From assembly GCA_004293815.1 (NCBI GenBank), contig RDZD01000014.1, forward strand, positions 1 to 64,000: a stretch of DNA of 64,000 nt, given 5' to 3'. The position numbers and the translations under genes are program-made. The notes under the pieces are model-generated. The model saw only the letters and a program-made list of their open reading frames with translations, was not told the DNA's origin and ran no database searches. This document shows, one piece after another, positions 44,712 to 54,290 of the stretch; the stretch's first letter is position 1, and each line of letters opens with the position of its first letter. Source of the stretch: Cytophagales bacterium. Its GTDB lineage: Bacteria; Bacteroidota; Bacteroidia; Cytophagales; Bernardetiaceae.

Positions 44712-45926
44712 ATGGCATCTCAAGACCCAAATCCAAGTTTGCAACAGGTAGAGTACGCTAATGCTCTCACCACGCTGAATTTAGGCCCTACGCATCCCGC
44801 CACACATGGCGTTTTTCAGAATATCCTTAAAATGGACGGTGAAACTATCATTGAGGCCGATACCACGATTGGATACATTCACCGCGCGTTCGAAAAACTT
44901 GCAGAACACAGGCCATTTTACCAGATTACGCCTATAACCGACCGCTTAAACTACTGTTCCTCGCCCATCAATAACATTGGTTGGCATCTGACCGTAGAAA
45001 AGCTGCTTCAAATAGAAATTCCAAAGCGTGCACAATACATGCGCGTTATCATGATGGAGCTGGCGCGTATAGCTGATCACCTTATATGCAATAGCATTTT
45101 AGGTGTGGACACAGGCGCGTTAACTGGCTTTTTGTATATGTTTCAGATGCGTGAGCATATTTACGAGATATATGAAGAAGTGTGCGGAGCAAGACTCACC
45201 ACCAACATGGGGCGTGTGGGTGGCATGGAGCGTGATTTTACGCCTAAGGCCATTGCTAAAATCAAGCAGCTTGTTTATAAAGATTTACCCGAAACCATGA
45301 AGACTTTTCAAAGCCTTCTGGACAGAAACAGAATCTTTATTGATCGTACCACCAATGTAGGCCCAATATCTGCTGAACGCGCTTTGGCTTATGGCTTTAC
45401 GGGTCCTAACCTCCGTGCTGCGGGTGTAGATTATGACGTGAGGGTGATGAATCCTTATTCTTCGTATGAGGACTTCTATTTTGAAGTACCTATTGGCACA
45501 AATGGCGATACTTATGACCGTTATTTAGTGCGTAACGAAGAAATTTGGCAAAGTATCAGCATCATCAAACAGGCTCTCGAGAAGCTACCTAGCGGCTCTT
45601 TCCATGCCGATGCGCCTCACTACTACCTGCCACCAAAGCAAGAAGTTTATACAAAAATGGAGGCTTTGATATACCATTTCAAAATAGTGATGGGGGAAAT
45701 AGATGCGCCTGTGGGGGAAGTTTACCACTCAGTGGAGGGCGGAAACGGTGAGCTTGGTTACTATTTAGTGAGCGATGGAGGGCGCAGTCCTTACCGTTTG
45801 CAGTTCCGTAGACCTTGTTTTATCTACTATCAAGCGTATCCTGAGATGATTAAAGGCTCTCAACTCTCCGACGCAATCTTGACGCTCAGTAGCTTGAATG
45901 TCATTGCAGGTGAGCTAGACGCATAA
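44712..45926 (+). CDS. nuoD: NADH-quinone oxidoreductase subunit D
   Basis: The 404-residue protein is the 49-kDa subunit of complex I. The signatures are NLGPTHPATHGVFQNILKMDGE, DTTIGYIHRAFEKLAE, YCSSPINNIGWHLTVEKLLQIEIPKRAQY, the RMxxHL-like MMELARIADHLICNSILG, and the C-terminal GELGYYLVSDGGRSPYRLQFRRPCF. With PSST (NuoB) it forms the quinone site. It stands alone between atpH and a FemAB-like gene, although nuo genes usually form one long operon. No other nuo gene is in the window. Confidence 0.97.
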   Translation: MASQDPNPSLQQVEYANALTTLNLGPTHPATHGVFQNILKMDGETIIEADTTIGYIHRAFEKLAEHRPFYQITPITDRLNYCSSPINNIGWHLTVEKLLQIEIPKRAQYMRVIMMELARIADHLICNSILGVDTGALTGFLYMFQMREHIYEIYEEVCGARLTTNMGRVGGMERDFTPKAIAKIKQLVYKDLPETMKTFQSLLDRNRIFIDRTTNVGPISAERALAYGFTGPNLRAAGVDYDVRVMNPYSSYEDFYFEVPIGTNGDTYDRYLVRNEEIWQSISIIKQALEKLPSGSFHADAPHYYLPPKQEVYTKMEALIYHFKIVMGEIDAPVGEVYHSVEGGNGELGYYLVSDGGRSPYRLQFRRPCFIYYQAYPEMIKGSQLSDAILTLSSLNVIAGELDA

Positions 45927-45947
45927 TATCAATTCGTTAGTAAAAGC

Positions 45948-46943
45948 TTAGATTTTCTTTTTTTTACACCAAATGCTATCTAGCAAGTGCAGTTGCTGGA
46001 CTTGAACTTCATAGTGTTGATGTAGAGCGAGCTTTGCGCCAAACTCTTCTTTCCAAATATGCAAGCCTTCATTCACACAATTTTGTGCCCGTATGGTGCT
46101 TACGCCTAAGCTGAAACTCTGTATATTTGGGTGATGACGCTGAAGTTCTGTCAAAAGCCAGTCTAAGGCACCCAGCTGACGGCCTTTGTCAGAGTTGGCC
46201 ATGTATTGAATGTGTAGACAGTTTTGGTTTAAATACAAAACAGCACCAGCCAAAAGTTCAGAATTTTGATAGGCGCAGGCTAGCTGAATGTGCTCTGGTA
46301 AAACAGAAGCTAACCATTGAATTTCAGATAGTTGGTGTGTAGGCTGGGTCTGATGTCTGGTGTTAAGGTTCAGACTTAGCAAGTCCCAAAAGTCAGTAAA
46401 GCTATTTTCCCTACGCCACCACAGCCCCGCTTTTTGAGCCTTTTGCAGACTACGCTTTTTGCGCGTGCTGAGCTGGGGAGCGTTTAGAACCATAGAAAAC
46501 TCTTGCATGACTATTTTAGCGTTCAGACGGCCTAGAATAAATTCATTGCTATGATCTAAAGTCCCCTTCTGATAGTCTGGAAGCGGTTTGAGATATAAAC
46601 TTTCTATACCTTGGGCTGCAAGGAATTGAAGAAGTTGCTTCCAAAACAATACTTTTTGCCAGAGAGGCATTGGTTCTGCCCAAACAATTTCGCCAAAACT
46701 CAGTCCAGAATGCGATACGGCTTTTTTATGATCTTTACAAAGCGGCAGCACTCCCAAAAGCTTATCTCTTCGCCAAAAAAGAACTGAAATATCTTCAAAT
46801 CGGTTTTGGTGGTGTTGCATGTAGAGCCTACTGAACTGGAAACTGGCCGATGTGCTGTTTTCTAAGAAGCTATTCCAGAGAGCTGAATGGGAGTGATCAA
46901 AAAGACTCAAATAAAAGCCTTTGTCGTCATTTGAGATTGGCAT
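45948..46943 (-). CDS. FemAB/GNAT-fold acyltransferase-like protein
   Basis: The 331-residue protein has two GNAT-like halves. Segments such as SFQFSRLYMQHHQNRFEDIS, LGVLPLCKDH and the C-terminal LLAGAVLYLNQNCLHIQYMA, GALDWLLTELQ and SFSLGVSTIR match FemAB-related or CelD/BcsL-type acyltransferases, which often work on lipids, peptidoglycan or polysaccharide. The substrate is unknown. It is the second gene of a minus-strand pair, starting within the 3' end of the DUF1573 gene (17-bp overlap), so the two are translationally linked. Confidence 0.8.
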   Translation of the reverse strand: MPISNDDKGFYLSLFDHSHSALWNSFLENSTSASFQFSRLYMQHHQNRFEDISVLFWRRDKLLGVLPLCKDHKKAVSHSGLSFGEIVWAEPMPLWQKVLFWKQLLQFLAAQGIESLYLKPLPDYQKGTLDHSNEFILGRLNAKIVMQEFSMVLNAPQLSTRKKRSLQKAQKAGLWWRRENSFTDFWDLLSLNLNTRHQTQPTHQLSEIQWLASVLPEHIQLACAYQNSELLAGAVLYLNQNCLHIQYMANSDKGRQLGALDWLLTELQRHHPNIQSFSLGVSTIRAQNCVNEGLHIWKEEFGAKLALHQHYEVQVQQLHLLDSIWCKKKKI

Positions 46944-48039
46944 ATACCTTGAGCAATTTCACATGGTTGCGCGGGTCGTTGCAGTAGAGCGTAACGGAAC
47001 GTGAAAGCTTACCTTTCATTTTGTCTTTAAGTACATGCACTTCTAGTACTGCGCTTTCGTTTGGCGAAAGAGTATAGGGGGCTTGAAAGACAGAATAGAG
47101 TTTACAGCCATATCCAGCCACAATTTTGTAGATTTCCAAGTTCTTTGGACTTTTATTGTAAAGCACAAACTTAGCTATAAGTGTATCTTGGGAGTAGACA
47201 TCACCCAAATCCACGATAGAGTCCACCATGAGCAACTGAGGGTAGTCTTTATAGCCATCGGCCGCATGAGCATTCGGAAAATGCTGTTCTATATTGGCAG
47301 ACACCATGATAGGAAGCGGCTGGCTGTTCATGTCGTTGGTGGGATATATCCAAAAAGTATCCAGTACACTGCCATAATCCTTTTTCTGATCTGGCCAATA
47401 AGTCACGAAGAGGGCAAGACTGCCTTCAGGGTCTATGCCTAGTTTGTTGTCGAACTGAACGCGGATATGTGAGGGTGTTTTAATGACTGCTTTAAAATTA
47501 AAAGCCTGTTTAGATGGATTGTGTAGTTCAAATTTCTTGGTCAAGGCTTTTTCGGTGGTAATGGTGCCAAAGTTCAGCAAACGGCTTTTGGTCATTAGAG
47601 GCCCAAGCTGAAACCTAAAGCGTTCGGTGATGGAGATGGGAGGATTGATGTAGCCTTTTACGCGCAGGGTCTTAGTCTTTTCTTCTGAACTACCATTTTG
47701 TTGTAGAATATATGTTATCTCTAGCTTCTTGTCGAAGCTGCCAAACTCATAAGGCAAATACAGTACCTCTAGTTTAGACACGCCTTTTTCGTTGGGGTTT
47801 GCCTCAAGGCTAGTGCTGGTACAAGCGCACTCAGGCTTAATTGTTTTGATAATGATGCGGCCTTCACCTTGTGTTTGGTATTCAAAAATTGCTTTGAGCG
47901 TATCTGCGTAATCTATTTTACCAAAATCAAAGACACTTGGATTGAAGTTTAGAGAGGTGTTTTGTGCCAAGACCAAACTAGAGCACAGCACAAGTGCTGT
48001 GAGGTGCAGTAAGGTAAAAATAGGGATTAAAAAACGCAT
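46927..48039 (-). CDS. Secreted DUF1573-family protein
   Basis: The 370-residue protein has a signal peptide (to about residue 25, ending VLAQ) and a DUF1573 domain starting at NPSVFDFGKIDYADTLKAIF with the conserved CACTSTS cysteine pair (IKPECACTST). A second, related Ig-like domain appears later (VDSIVDLGDVYSQDTLIAKF, with AGYGCKLYS). DUF1573 domains resemble ASPM-SPD-2-Hydin modules, periplasmic or surface proteins of unknown role. It overlaps the FemAB-like gene by 17 bp. The start is the ATG at 48039. Confidence 0.88.
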   Translation of the reverse strand: MRFLIPIFTLLHLTALVLCSSLVLAQNTSLNFNPSVFDFGKIDYADTLKAIFEYQTQGEGRIIIKTIKPECACTSTSLEANPNEKGVSKLEVLYLPYEFGSFDKKLEITYILQQNGSSEEKTKTLRVKGYINPPISITERFRFQLGPLMTKSRLLNFGTITTEKALTKKFELHNPSKQAFNFKAVIKTPSHIRVQFDNKLGIDPEGSLALFVTYWPDQKKDYGSVLDTFWIYPTNDMNSQPLPIMVSANIEQHFPNAHAADGYKDYPQLLMVDSIVDLGDVYSQDTLIAKFVLYNKSPKNLEIYKIVAGYGCKLYSVFQAPYTLSPNESAVLEVHVLKDKMKGKLSRSVTLYCNDPRNHVKLLKVYANLK

Positions 48040-48373
48040 GTTTTTGCTTTTTAGCTTATTAGCTCTTTTTGTCCTGTCTGTTTTAAACGGTAAAGGCGCA
48101 AAGGCGGCGCAAGTTAGGTAAAAAAATGCAATTTTTCAGGCTTTTTCTATAAAATGTCAATCAAACGGCTTGATGATGGTTTGACGCGCAGGTCAAGAAA
48201 CCGCCAGTTCCCATTAAGGTTGATTGCCTACAAAACTTATAAACAAGCAAAATTAATTTGATAAAGTTTGTTTTTGTTTCGGAACTGGATTTTTCCTGCA
48301 AACTTTTATCAAAATTTGGATTCTTTCCAGTACCTGCGCCCTTGTCGGGTCTGCCCGTGCCTGCATCACTATC
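48040..48373. other. Intergenic stretch upstream of the DUF1573 gene
   Basis: About 330 bp. It contains an imperfect inverted repeat (around AATTTGATAAAGTTTG at 48255-48270 and its complement at 48299-48317), which may be a terminator for the minus-strand lipoprotein gene ending at 48374. A plus-strand open frame here starts with TTG and lies mostly antisense to that gene; it is not credible. Confidence 0.4.
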
Positions 48374-49186
48374 TTATTGCACTACAAAAAGTTTTAAGTC
48401 TGGCGGACGCATTGTCCAAAAATGTACATATTTAGCTCCTAAATTAGGTTTTCCCTTCTGGAACAGAGGCTCTTTATAAAAAGATTGGCTGTCAAAAAGT
48501 ATCGCGATTTTATCGCCTAACTTGGCATTTTCCATGATATTGGATAAAGGATAGGAATTTGAAGAGATAGTGTCTCTTAAAAGAGTATTATTAGAACCTC
48601 GTGAATGTATGATAACAAAACGGTTAAGCTGCCATTTTTCCTCACGTGGGTCTGTATATCCTGGCTTCTCAGTAGTAATTACCAAAGAATCCCCTAGTTG
48701 ATAGGCAGAGAGACATATTTCGTTGGCGTAGCACTTGCCGTACCGATTATATACTTTTTGATTTTTATGAACAAAATAGGTCTTAACACACGGTGCATGG
48801 TCTGGTCTATAAAAAAAAGGAATTTTAAGGCTCTTGCGGTTTTTTTTAAGCTCAACGATACCGATTGGCCTATCGGGTTTAAGATACACACAGAGGCTGT
48901 CATTTCTGATAAACGCTGTATCAAAGTCTTCTTTCCATGAAACCAGTCGCCAATCACCTCTTGGGGCTGGGAGCGGAATGCTGTTATATTGTACACGATA
49001 AATAGGCACGCCGTAAAAGGGACGGCCGTACCCCATCGCAAGCGGATGTGGGTTTGAATGTAACCTCATCTCGTAATAAAAGTCTGTGGTATTCAAGGCT
49101 TTGCTACATCCACAAAGCAGCAAACCCAATAGTGCAATCATCATGAGAGTGCTACTTTTCTTGATATTGGCTGTAATCTGTTCCAT
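48374..49186 (-). CDS. Lipoprotein of unknown function
   Basis: The 270-residue product has a lipoprotein signal with lipobox LLCGC (C27-like position, after MMIALLGLLLCG). The mature part has a GRPFYGVPIYRVQYN segment, a charged middle (DRPIGIVELKKNRKSLKIP), two cysteine pairs (CVKTYFV, GKCYANEICLSAY) and a C-terminal domain with GDKIAILFDSQSFYKEPLFQ. I recognise no family. The start is the ATG at 49186; the shorter Met at the hydrophobic stretch is also possible. It is probably outer-membrane linked. It is monocistronic. Confidence 0.72.
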   Translation of the reverse strand: MEQITANIKKSSTLMMIALLGLLLCGCSKALNTTDFYYEMRLHSNPHPLAMGYGRPFYGVPIYRVQYNSIPLPAPRGDWRLVSWKEDFDTAFIRNDSLCVYLKPDRPIGIVELKKNRKSLKIPFFYRPDHAPCVKTYFVHKNQKVYNRYGKCYANEICLSAYQLGDSLVITTEKPGYTDPREEKWQLNRFVIIHSRGSNNTLLRDTISSNSYPLSNIMENAKLGDKIAILFDSQSFYKEPLFQKGKPNLGAKYVHFWTMRPPDLKLFVVQ

Positions 49187-49626
49187 AGTGAATACTTGTG
49201 GCGTTATTTTAAATTGGGCTTCCGCTGTAAAATATCTGAGCTATGCCCAGCAAATTCGTGGTAGAAAAATTACGCTAACGTCTGTTATCTTAAACCCCTC
49301 TTCTGAATCAATAGCAGTCCATCTGAGGGTTTCTTCCGCCTCAGTCGTTCCAGAAGAGTTGAAACTAAAATAAAAGAACGTCAGAAAATCAGTGTTTCCA
49401 GAGGCAAGTTAGGTATTTTTTTTGATTTTAAAAGGGGCTTTTTAGAACACTCCATTGTTAAGCCTATTTGAAGTTTTAGGGCTTAACATGATGTTCATTT
49501 TTAGGTAATCAGTAAGTAAAAATTTAGAGGCAACTTTGCAGCGTTTTAGAGAAGTACCCACACCAATAGTGGTACAATCTATACATAAAAAATAAAACTA
49601 CACTATTAAATTTACATAATTACCCC
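49187..49626. other. Divergent intergenic stretch with a doubtful small ORF
   Basis: About 440 bp. A plus-strand frame of 76 codons (49143-49373) overlaps the 5' end of the opposite lipoprotein gene by 44 bp and begins MRVLLFLILAVICSIVNTCG, which looks like a signal peptide, but the rest is undistinguished. GCAACTTTGCAG around 49531 resembles a -7 element without the TA. No strong gene is present. Confidence 0.35.
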
Positions 49627-51009
49627 ATGAAAAAGTCATTCTTAAATCCTTTGGCAGTAGCCGCTCTTGGTGCTGTTCTTTTTGTATCTAGCTGCAAAGA
49701 TAAAGATAACGGACCTGAGCTTCCTGCTAACTACGTAGAAGCTACAGACGCAGCTACAGGCCGTTCTTCTTATGTTGTTTCGGGCAGCACAGGTACACAA
49801 ACTTGGAAAAAAGACCGCGTTTATGTACTTGATGGCTTTGTGTTTGTAAGCGAAGGCGAAACTCTTACCATTGAACCAGGTACAGTTATTAAGGGTAAAC
49901 CAGGTGTAGGCGAAGAGTCTAGCGCATTGATTGTGGCACGTGGTGGTAAAATCATTGCTAACGGTACTGCTGCTGCCCCTATCATCTTCACTGCTGAAGC
50001 TGATAAATTGGACGGCAATTTAGGCAAAAACCGTGGTCTTTGGGGTGGTTTGATTGTGTTGGGTAAATCTCGCTTAAACACTGTGCCTACAACTAAGGCT
50101 ATTGAAGGCATTCCTACTTCAGAAACTCGTGGTTCTTATGGCGGCAGCGATGACGCTGACAACTCAGGTATTCTCCGTTATGTATCTATCCGTCACGGCG
50201 GCACAGAAATTGGCGCAGGTAACGAAATCAATGGTCTTACGCTTGGCGGTGTAGGCTCAGGCACAACAGTAGAATATGTAGAAGTTTTTGCTAACGAAGA
50301 CGACGGCATAGAGTACTTTGGTGGTACAGTAAACACAAAATATATCATTGCATCACACTGTGGTGACGACGCATTGGATTATGACCAAGGCTACCGCGGT
50401 TTGAACCAATTTTCTTTTGTTTATCAAGAAACAGCCACTGGCGACCGCGGCTCAGAAAATGACGGCGGTACAGACCCAGAAGACGGCAAACCTTATGCTA
50501 CGCCTATGTTCGTGAACGCCACGTTTGTAGGTAATGGTCTTTCAGACAAACGTTGCATCACTTTCCGCGATAATGGTGCTGGCGAATACCACAACTCAGT
50601 ATTCATTGACTTTGGTAGAGGTGTAGACATTGAACTGGACGTAAAAGCAGCCACCTGCACATTTGACCGTTTCAATGACAAAACGCTTAAATTAGAAAAC
50701 AACATATTTAGCAAAGTGGCTGGAGACGTAGCAGCTTCAGTATTTACAGTGAGTGCAGACAGTTTGGCTAAAGCCTCTCCACGTTTCGCACCAGCTGTAG
50801 CAGACCTGAAAGCTTATTTTACATCAGCCGGCAATACAGTGGGCGGCATCAGTGTGACGCGTACAAACGTGGTACCAGCCTCTACACCAGGCGCTTTGAG
50901 CAAGCCAAGCAATAGCTTCTTCTCACCTGCCAACTATAAGGGCGCGTTTGAGCCAGGTAAATCACCTTGGTATGCGGGCTGGACAGCTACAGAAAAGTTC
51001 ATTAAATAA
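49627..51009 (+). CDS. Surface lipoprotein with right-handed beta-helix-like repeats
   Basis: The 460-residue protein has a lipoprotein signal (MKKSFLNPLAVAALGAVLFV then SSC, C23). The body holds repetitive beta-helix-like turns rich in Gly and Asn: ALIVARGGKIIANGTAAAPIIFTAEAD, GLWGGLIVLGKSRLN, RYVSIRHGGTEIGAGNEIN, VEYVEVFANEDDGIEYFGGT, and conserved GDDALDYDQGYRGLNQF. This family is frequent in Bacteroidota and usually encoded just beside a TonB-dependent receptor, as here (the receptor starts 180 bp downstream). It is likely a surface ligand-capture partner. A strong terminator separates the two genes. Its ligand is unknown. Confidence 0.85.
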   Translation: MKKSFLNPLAVAALGAVLFVSSCKDKDNGPELPANYVEATDAATGRSSYVVSGSTGTQTWKKDRVYVLDGFVFVSEGETLTIEPGTVIKGKPGVGEESSALIVARGGKIIANGTAAAPIIFTAEADKLDGNLGKNRGLWGGLIVLGKSRLNTVPTTKAIEGIPTSETRGSYGGSDDADNSGILRYVSIRHGGTEIGAGNEINGLTLGGVGSGTTVEYVEVFANEDDGIEYFGGTVNTKYIIASHCGDDALDYDQGYRGLNQFSFVYQETATGDRGSENDGGTDPEDGKPYATPMFVNATFVGNGLSDKRCITFRDNGAGEYHNSVFIDFGRGVDIELDVKAATCTFDRFNDKTLKLENNIFSKVAGDVAASVFTVSADSLAKASPRFAPAVADLKAYFTSAGNTVGGISVTRTNVVPASTPGALSKPSNSFFSPANYKGAFEPGKSPWYAGWTATEKFIK

Positions 51010-51012
51010 TTT

Positions 51013-51061
51013 AAAAGCAAAGACCCAACAAAGAGGTAATTTTTGTTGGGTCTTTGCTTTT
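51013..51061 (+). terminator. Strong terminator between the lipoprotein and TonB-receptor genes
   Basis: A perfect 20-bp stem (51013-51032 with 51042-51061, core AAAGACCCAACAAA) with a 9-nt loop, 3 bp after the stop codon. It would uncouple expression of the two genes, or attenuate it. Confidence 0.9.
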
Positions 51062-51188
51062 ATAAAGTAATTATACAAACCCAATAAATGGTTTATACCA
51101 ATATTTCAATTTTTGGAAACAATCAACCATAGAAATCATTTTAAAAACTAAATTATTATTCCTGTATCTTTTTCTTATCATTCGGTTT

Positions 51189-54071
51189 ATGAAAACTATA
51201 TTTAGAGCTAGCTCTCTACTACACATTTTATTTACAATTGCTCTGCTCTTTGGCTTCTCATGGTCTGCGCTGGCTCAAAAAGGATTCGTGCGCGGTATCA
51301 TCACCGACGCTACGGACGGCGAAGCACTCATTGGTGCTACTGTCAGAGTTGCTGGAACAGGAACGGGCACTATTGCTGATTTAGACGGTAAATATTCCCT
51401 TGAGTTAGTTGAAGGGACTTACGCACTTGAAATCTCATATACTGGTTATACCATGCAACCTTTTGCTGATATCCAAGTCAAAAAAGGCACAGTAGTAGAG
51501 CTTAACGCGGCTCTTTTTTCTCAAACAGAGGAAGTCGTGGTAGAAGGCAAAAGAGAAAGAAGTTCTGAAAGTGCCTTAATCATTGAACAAAAAAAATCTG
51601 CCATCATCCAAGATGGTATTTCCTCTCAGCAGTTTTCAAATATTGGCTCTAGTGATGCGGCAGACGCTGCACGTCGCGTAACCAGCGTGACCCTCGAGGG
51701 CGGTAAGTACGTATACGTGCGTGGCTTGGGCGACCGCTACAGCAAAACCACACTCAATAGTGCAGAAATTCCAGGACTTGATCCAAACCGAAACACCGTG
51801 CAAATGGACTTGTTTCCTAGCAATATGATAGACAATTTGGTAGTCTATAAAACCTATTCTCCTGATCTTCCTGCTAGCTTTACAGGGGGCGCAGTGAATA
51901 TCACCACCAAAGACTTTCCTACACGCTTCACTTTTCAACTCAGCAACTCTTTTGCTTACAACACACAAGCCTCTTTGAACGCTAATTTCTTGAGCTATCA
52001 GGGCGGTAAGTACGATTGGTTGGGCGTTGATGATGGCACACGCGCTATTCCTAGCCAAGTGCTCAATGGCTTTCCTACTTTTGCTGAAACCAAAGACAAT
52101 CCAGCTCTTGCACAAGAATTGGATGAAGCCACTAAGTCTTTCAGCTCTGATATGGAAGCGCGCAACAAACGTTCATTTTTAGATCATAGCCATTCTGTTT
52201 CGGTGGGAAATCAGTTCCAACTTTTTGGTAAAACATTTGGCTATGTGGCCGCACTCTCTTATCAACGTTCCTTCAACTACTACAATGATGGCTTTACTGG
52301 CCGTTACACGTTGGCTGGTAATGCCAATCTGGCTACAGGTCTCACCCCCCGTTATGAGTTGGGTAACTCAGAGCTTTATACTGGTATCAACGAGCGCGGC
52401 AGCGAAAGCATTTTGCGTGGCGCAATTATGAACATTTCAGCCAAGCTCAATGCCCGTAACAAATTATCATTGAACATTATAAACAATCACAGTGGCGACA
52501 AAGTGGCTGGTATCCTCGAGGGTGTTTTTGATGATGCTGGCTCGGCTATTGACCCCAACACGCGCTATCGCACAAGCTTTTTGCAATTTACAGAAAGAGG
52601 TTTAACGTCTGCTCAACTCAAAGGCACACACGTTTTGGGAGGCCGCAAAGTTGAAATAGATTGGATTGCTTCAGGAACTATTTCTAAGCAAAATGAACCA
52701 GATTTGCGCTTTTTTACAAGCGACTACACCATCATTGGTGGCGAAAAAGTTCATCGCGTGCAATCTGCACTTTATCCTGTACCATCTCGCTACTTCCGCG
52801 ATATGACCGAGTCTAACATAGACATAAAAGCCAATTTGACAATCCCTTACAAATTTAAAGGTCGCGACTCTAAACTCAAATTTGGTAGCTCTTATGTTTT
52901 CAAAGACAGAGACTTCAACGAAAAACGTTTTGATTATGTCAATTCTCAAAACGATACCAAATTTACGGGCAATCCAAACGACTACATTAGCCGCAGCAAT
53001 CTGGGTATCAGGAGCGGCGATGCCATCAACGGCATTTATTTGCGCGATAACACCCAGCGCACCAACAGCTATGTGGGTACAGAAAGCGTTTTGGGCGTGT
53101 ATGCTCTCACCGATATGCAACTCCTGACCAAGTTACGCGTTTTGGCAGGTGTACGTATGGAACAAACCAACATTGAGGTGATAAGCGACAACCCTTCACG
53201 CCTCAAAGGTTTGCTGGACAATACCGACTTCTTGCCTGCGCTTAATGCCACTTATCAACATACAGACAAAACAAACTTCCGTATGGCTTATGGTAGAACC
53301 TTGGCTAGACCTGTATTCAGAGAACTTGCCCCGTTTCCAACTTTTGACTTCATTGGTGACTTTATTTTGGTTGGTAATCCCGATTTGCAACGCACACTCG
53401 TAGATAACTTTGATCTTCGCTGGGAAACATACCCACGTCCATCTGAACTGATCACAGTGAGTGCGTTCTACAAAAACTTTCAAAATCCAGTAGAGCGTGT
53501 TATCAACCCACAAGCTACCAACCTAGAGATGATATTTAGAAATGTAGAGAAAGCCACTGTTTATGGTGTGGAGGTAGAAGTGCGCAAAAATCTTGATTTC
53601 ATTAAGGCACTTAAATATCTTACAGTAAGTGGTAACGTTTCACTCATCAGATCAATTATCAACATTGACCCTCAAGAGCTGATTTCTATCCGTGCTACAG
53701 ATCCTGACCGCGCCGCCACACGTGCCATGTACGGTCAGTCACCTTACATGATTAACGCCTCTATCAATTACGATAACACCGAAGCAGGCAAAAAATATGC
53801 TAGAAGTATTAACTTGAGCTACAACGTTTTTGGCGAGCGTTTAGCTGTGGTGAGTGCCAACGGTACGCCTAACGTATTTGAAAAACCTCGTCCTAGCTTA
53901 GATTTAAGCGTTTCTCAGCGCAGAGGCCGCCTTAAAGCCACACTTCGCGCACGCAACTTGCTAGACCCAGAACAAAAAATGACTCAGGAGCTTAAGGGCA
54001 AAGAATATATATTCAATACTTACCGCCTAGGCAGATCATTTTCGTTTGGTGTAACCTACACCATTGAGTAA
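51189..54071 (+). CDS. TonB-dependent receptor with N-terminal carboxypeptidase-regulatory-like domain
   Basis: The 960-residue protein has a signal peptide (ending WSALAQ), an N-terminal CarboxypepD_reg-like domain (KGFVRGIITDATDGEALIGA to ~105), a plug domain (~120-240) with DAARRVTSVTLEGGKYVYVR, GLGDRYSKTTLNSAEIPGLD and SFTGGAVNITTK, and a beta-barrel of about 22 strands to the end (terminal RSFSFGVTYTIE). It imports a ligand too large for porins using TonB-ExbBD energy. It pairs with the beta-helix lipoprotein upstream. The plug motif GLGDRYS...N is shared with a group of Bacteroidota receptors whose ligands are unknown. No canonical SusD gene is adjacent. Confidence 0.95.
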   Translation: MKTIFRASSLLHILFTIALLFGFSWSALAQKGFVRGIITDATDGEALIGATVRVAGTGTGTIADLDGKYSLELVEGTYALEISYTGYTMQPFADIQVKKGTVVELNAALFSQTEEVVVEGKRERSSESALIIEQKKSAIIQDGISSQQFSNIGSSDAADAARRVTSVTLEGGKYVYVRGLGDRYSKTTLNSAEIPGLDPNRNTVQMDLFPSNMIDNLVVYKTYSPDLPASFTGGAVNITTKDFPTRFTFQLSNSFAYNTQASLNANFLSYQGGKYDWLGVDDGTRAIPSQVLNGFPTFAETKDNPALAQELDEATKSFSSDMEARNKRSFLDHSHSVSVGNQFQLFGKTFGYVAALSYQRSFNYYNDGFTGRYTLAGNANLATGLTPRYELGNSELYTGINERGSESILRGAIMNISAKLNARNKLSLNIINNHSGDKVAGILEGVFDDAGSAIDPNTRYRTSFLQFTERGLTSAQLKGTHVLGGRKVEIDWIASGTISKQNEPDLRFFTSDYTIIGGEKVHRVQSALYPVPSRYFRDMTESNIDIKANLTIPYKFKGRDSKLKFGSSYVFKDRDFNEKRFDYVNSQNDTKFTGNPNDYISRSNLGIRSGDAINGIYLRDNTQRTNSYVGTESVLGVYALTDMQLLTKLRVLAGVRMEQTNIEVISDNPSRLKGLLDNTDFLPALNATYQHTDKTNFRMAYGRTLARPVFRELAPFPTFDFIGDFILVGNPDLQRTLVDNFDLRWETYPRPSELITVSAFYKNFQNPVERVINPQATNLEMIFRNVEKATVYGVEVEVRKNLDFIKALKYLTVSGNVSLIRSIINIDPQELISIRATDPDRAATRAMYGQSPYMINASINYDNTEAGKKYARSINLSYNVFGERLAVVSANGTPNVFEKPRPSLDLSVSQRRGRLKATLRARNLLDPEQKMTQELKGKEYIFNTYRLGRSFSFGVTYTIE

Positions 54072-54128
54072 GCTCTTTTTTACGATGAGTGCTTTAAGTA
54101 CAGTCTTTTACATAACCGAATACACATG

Positions 54129-54161
54129 AAAAAAAGCCTCTCGTTTCGAGAGGCTTTTTTT
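54129..54161 (+). terminator. Strong terminator after the TonB receptor gene
   Basis: A 15-bp perfect stem (AAAAAAAGCCTCTCG at 54129-54143 with 54147-54161) with a TTT loop and ending in T7. It is a textbook rho-independent terminator. Confidence 0.9.
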
Positions 54162-54238
54162 GAATACAATGTTTGTTTGGCTTTATAATCTGAGACACAT
54201 ATAGAAACTCAAATTTTTTTGTAATTTTCAAACACCAA

Positions 54239-54266
54239 AGGCTGTCTCACCAAAGCCAGACAGCCT
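54239..54266 (-). terminator. Hairpin after folE
   Basis: AGGCTGTCT (54239-54247) is inverted as AGACAGCCT (54258-54266). It lies 25 bp beyond the folE stop on the minus strand; the T-tract is weak. Confidence 0.55.
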
Positions 54267-54290
54267 AAAAAAGGTAGAATGATTAGACTG

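Noticed and set aside
48258-48479. Plus-strand 73-codon frame
   Set aside because: It starts with TTG, half of it is antisense to the lipoprotein gene, and no signal or motif supports it.
49143-49373. Plus-strand 76-codon frame starting MRVLLFLILAVICS
   Set aside because: The start looks like a signal peptide but overlaps the 5' end of the opposite lipoprotein gene, whose own hydrophobic signal creates an antisense hydrophobic stretch; the remainder has no support.
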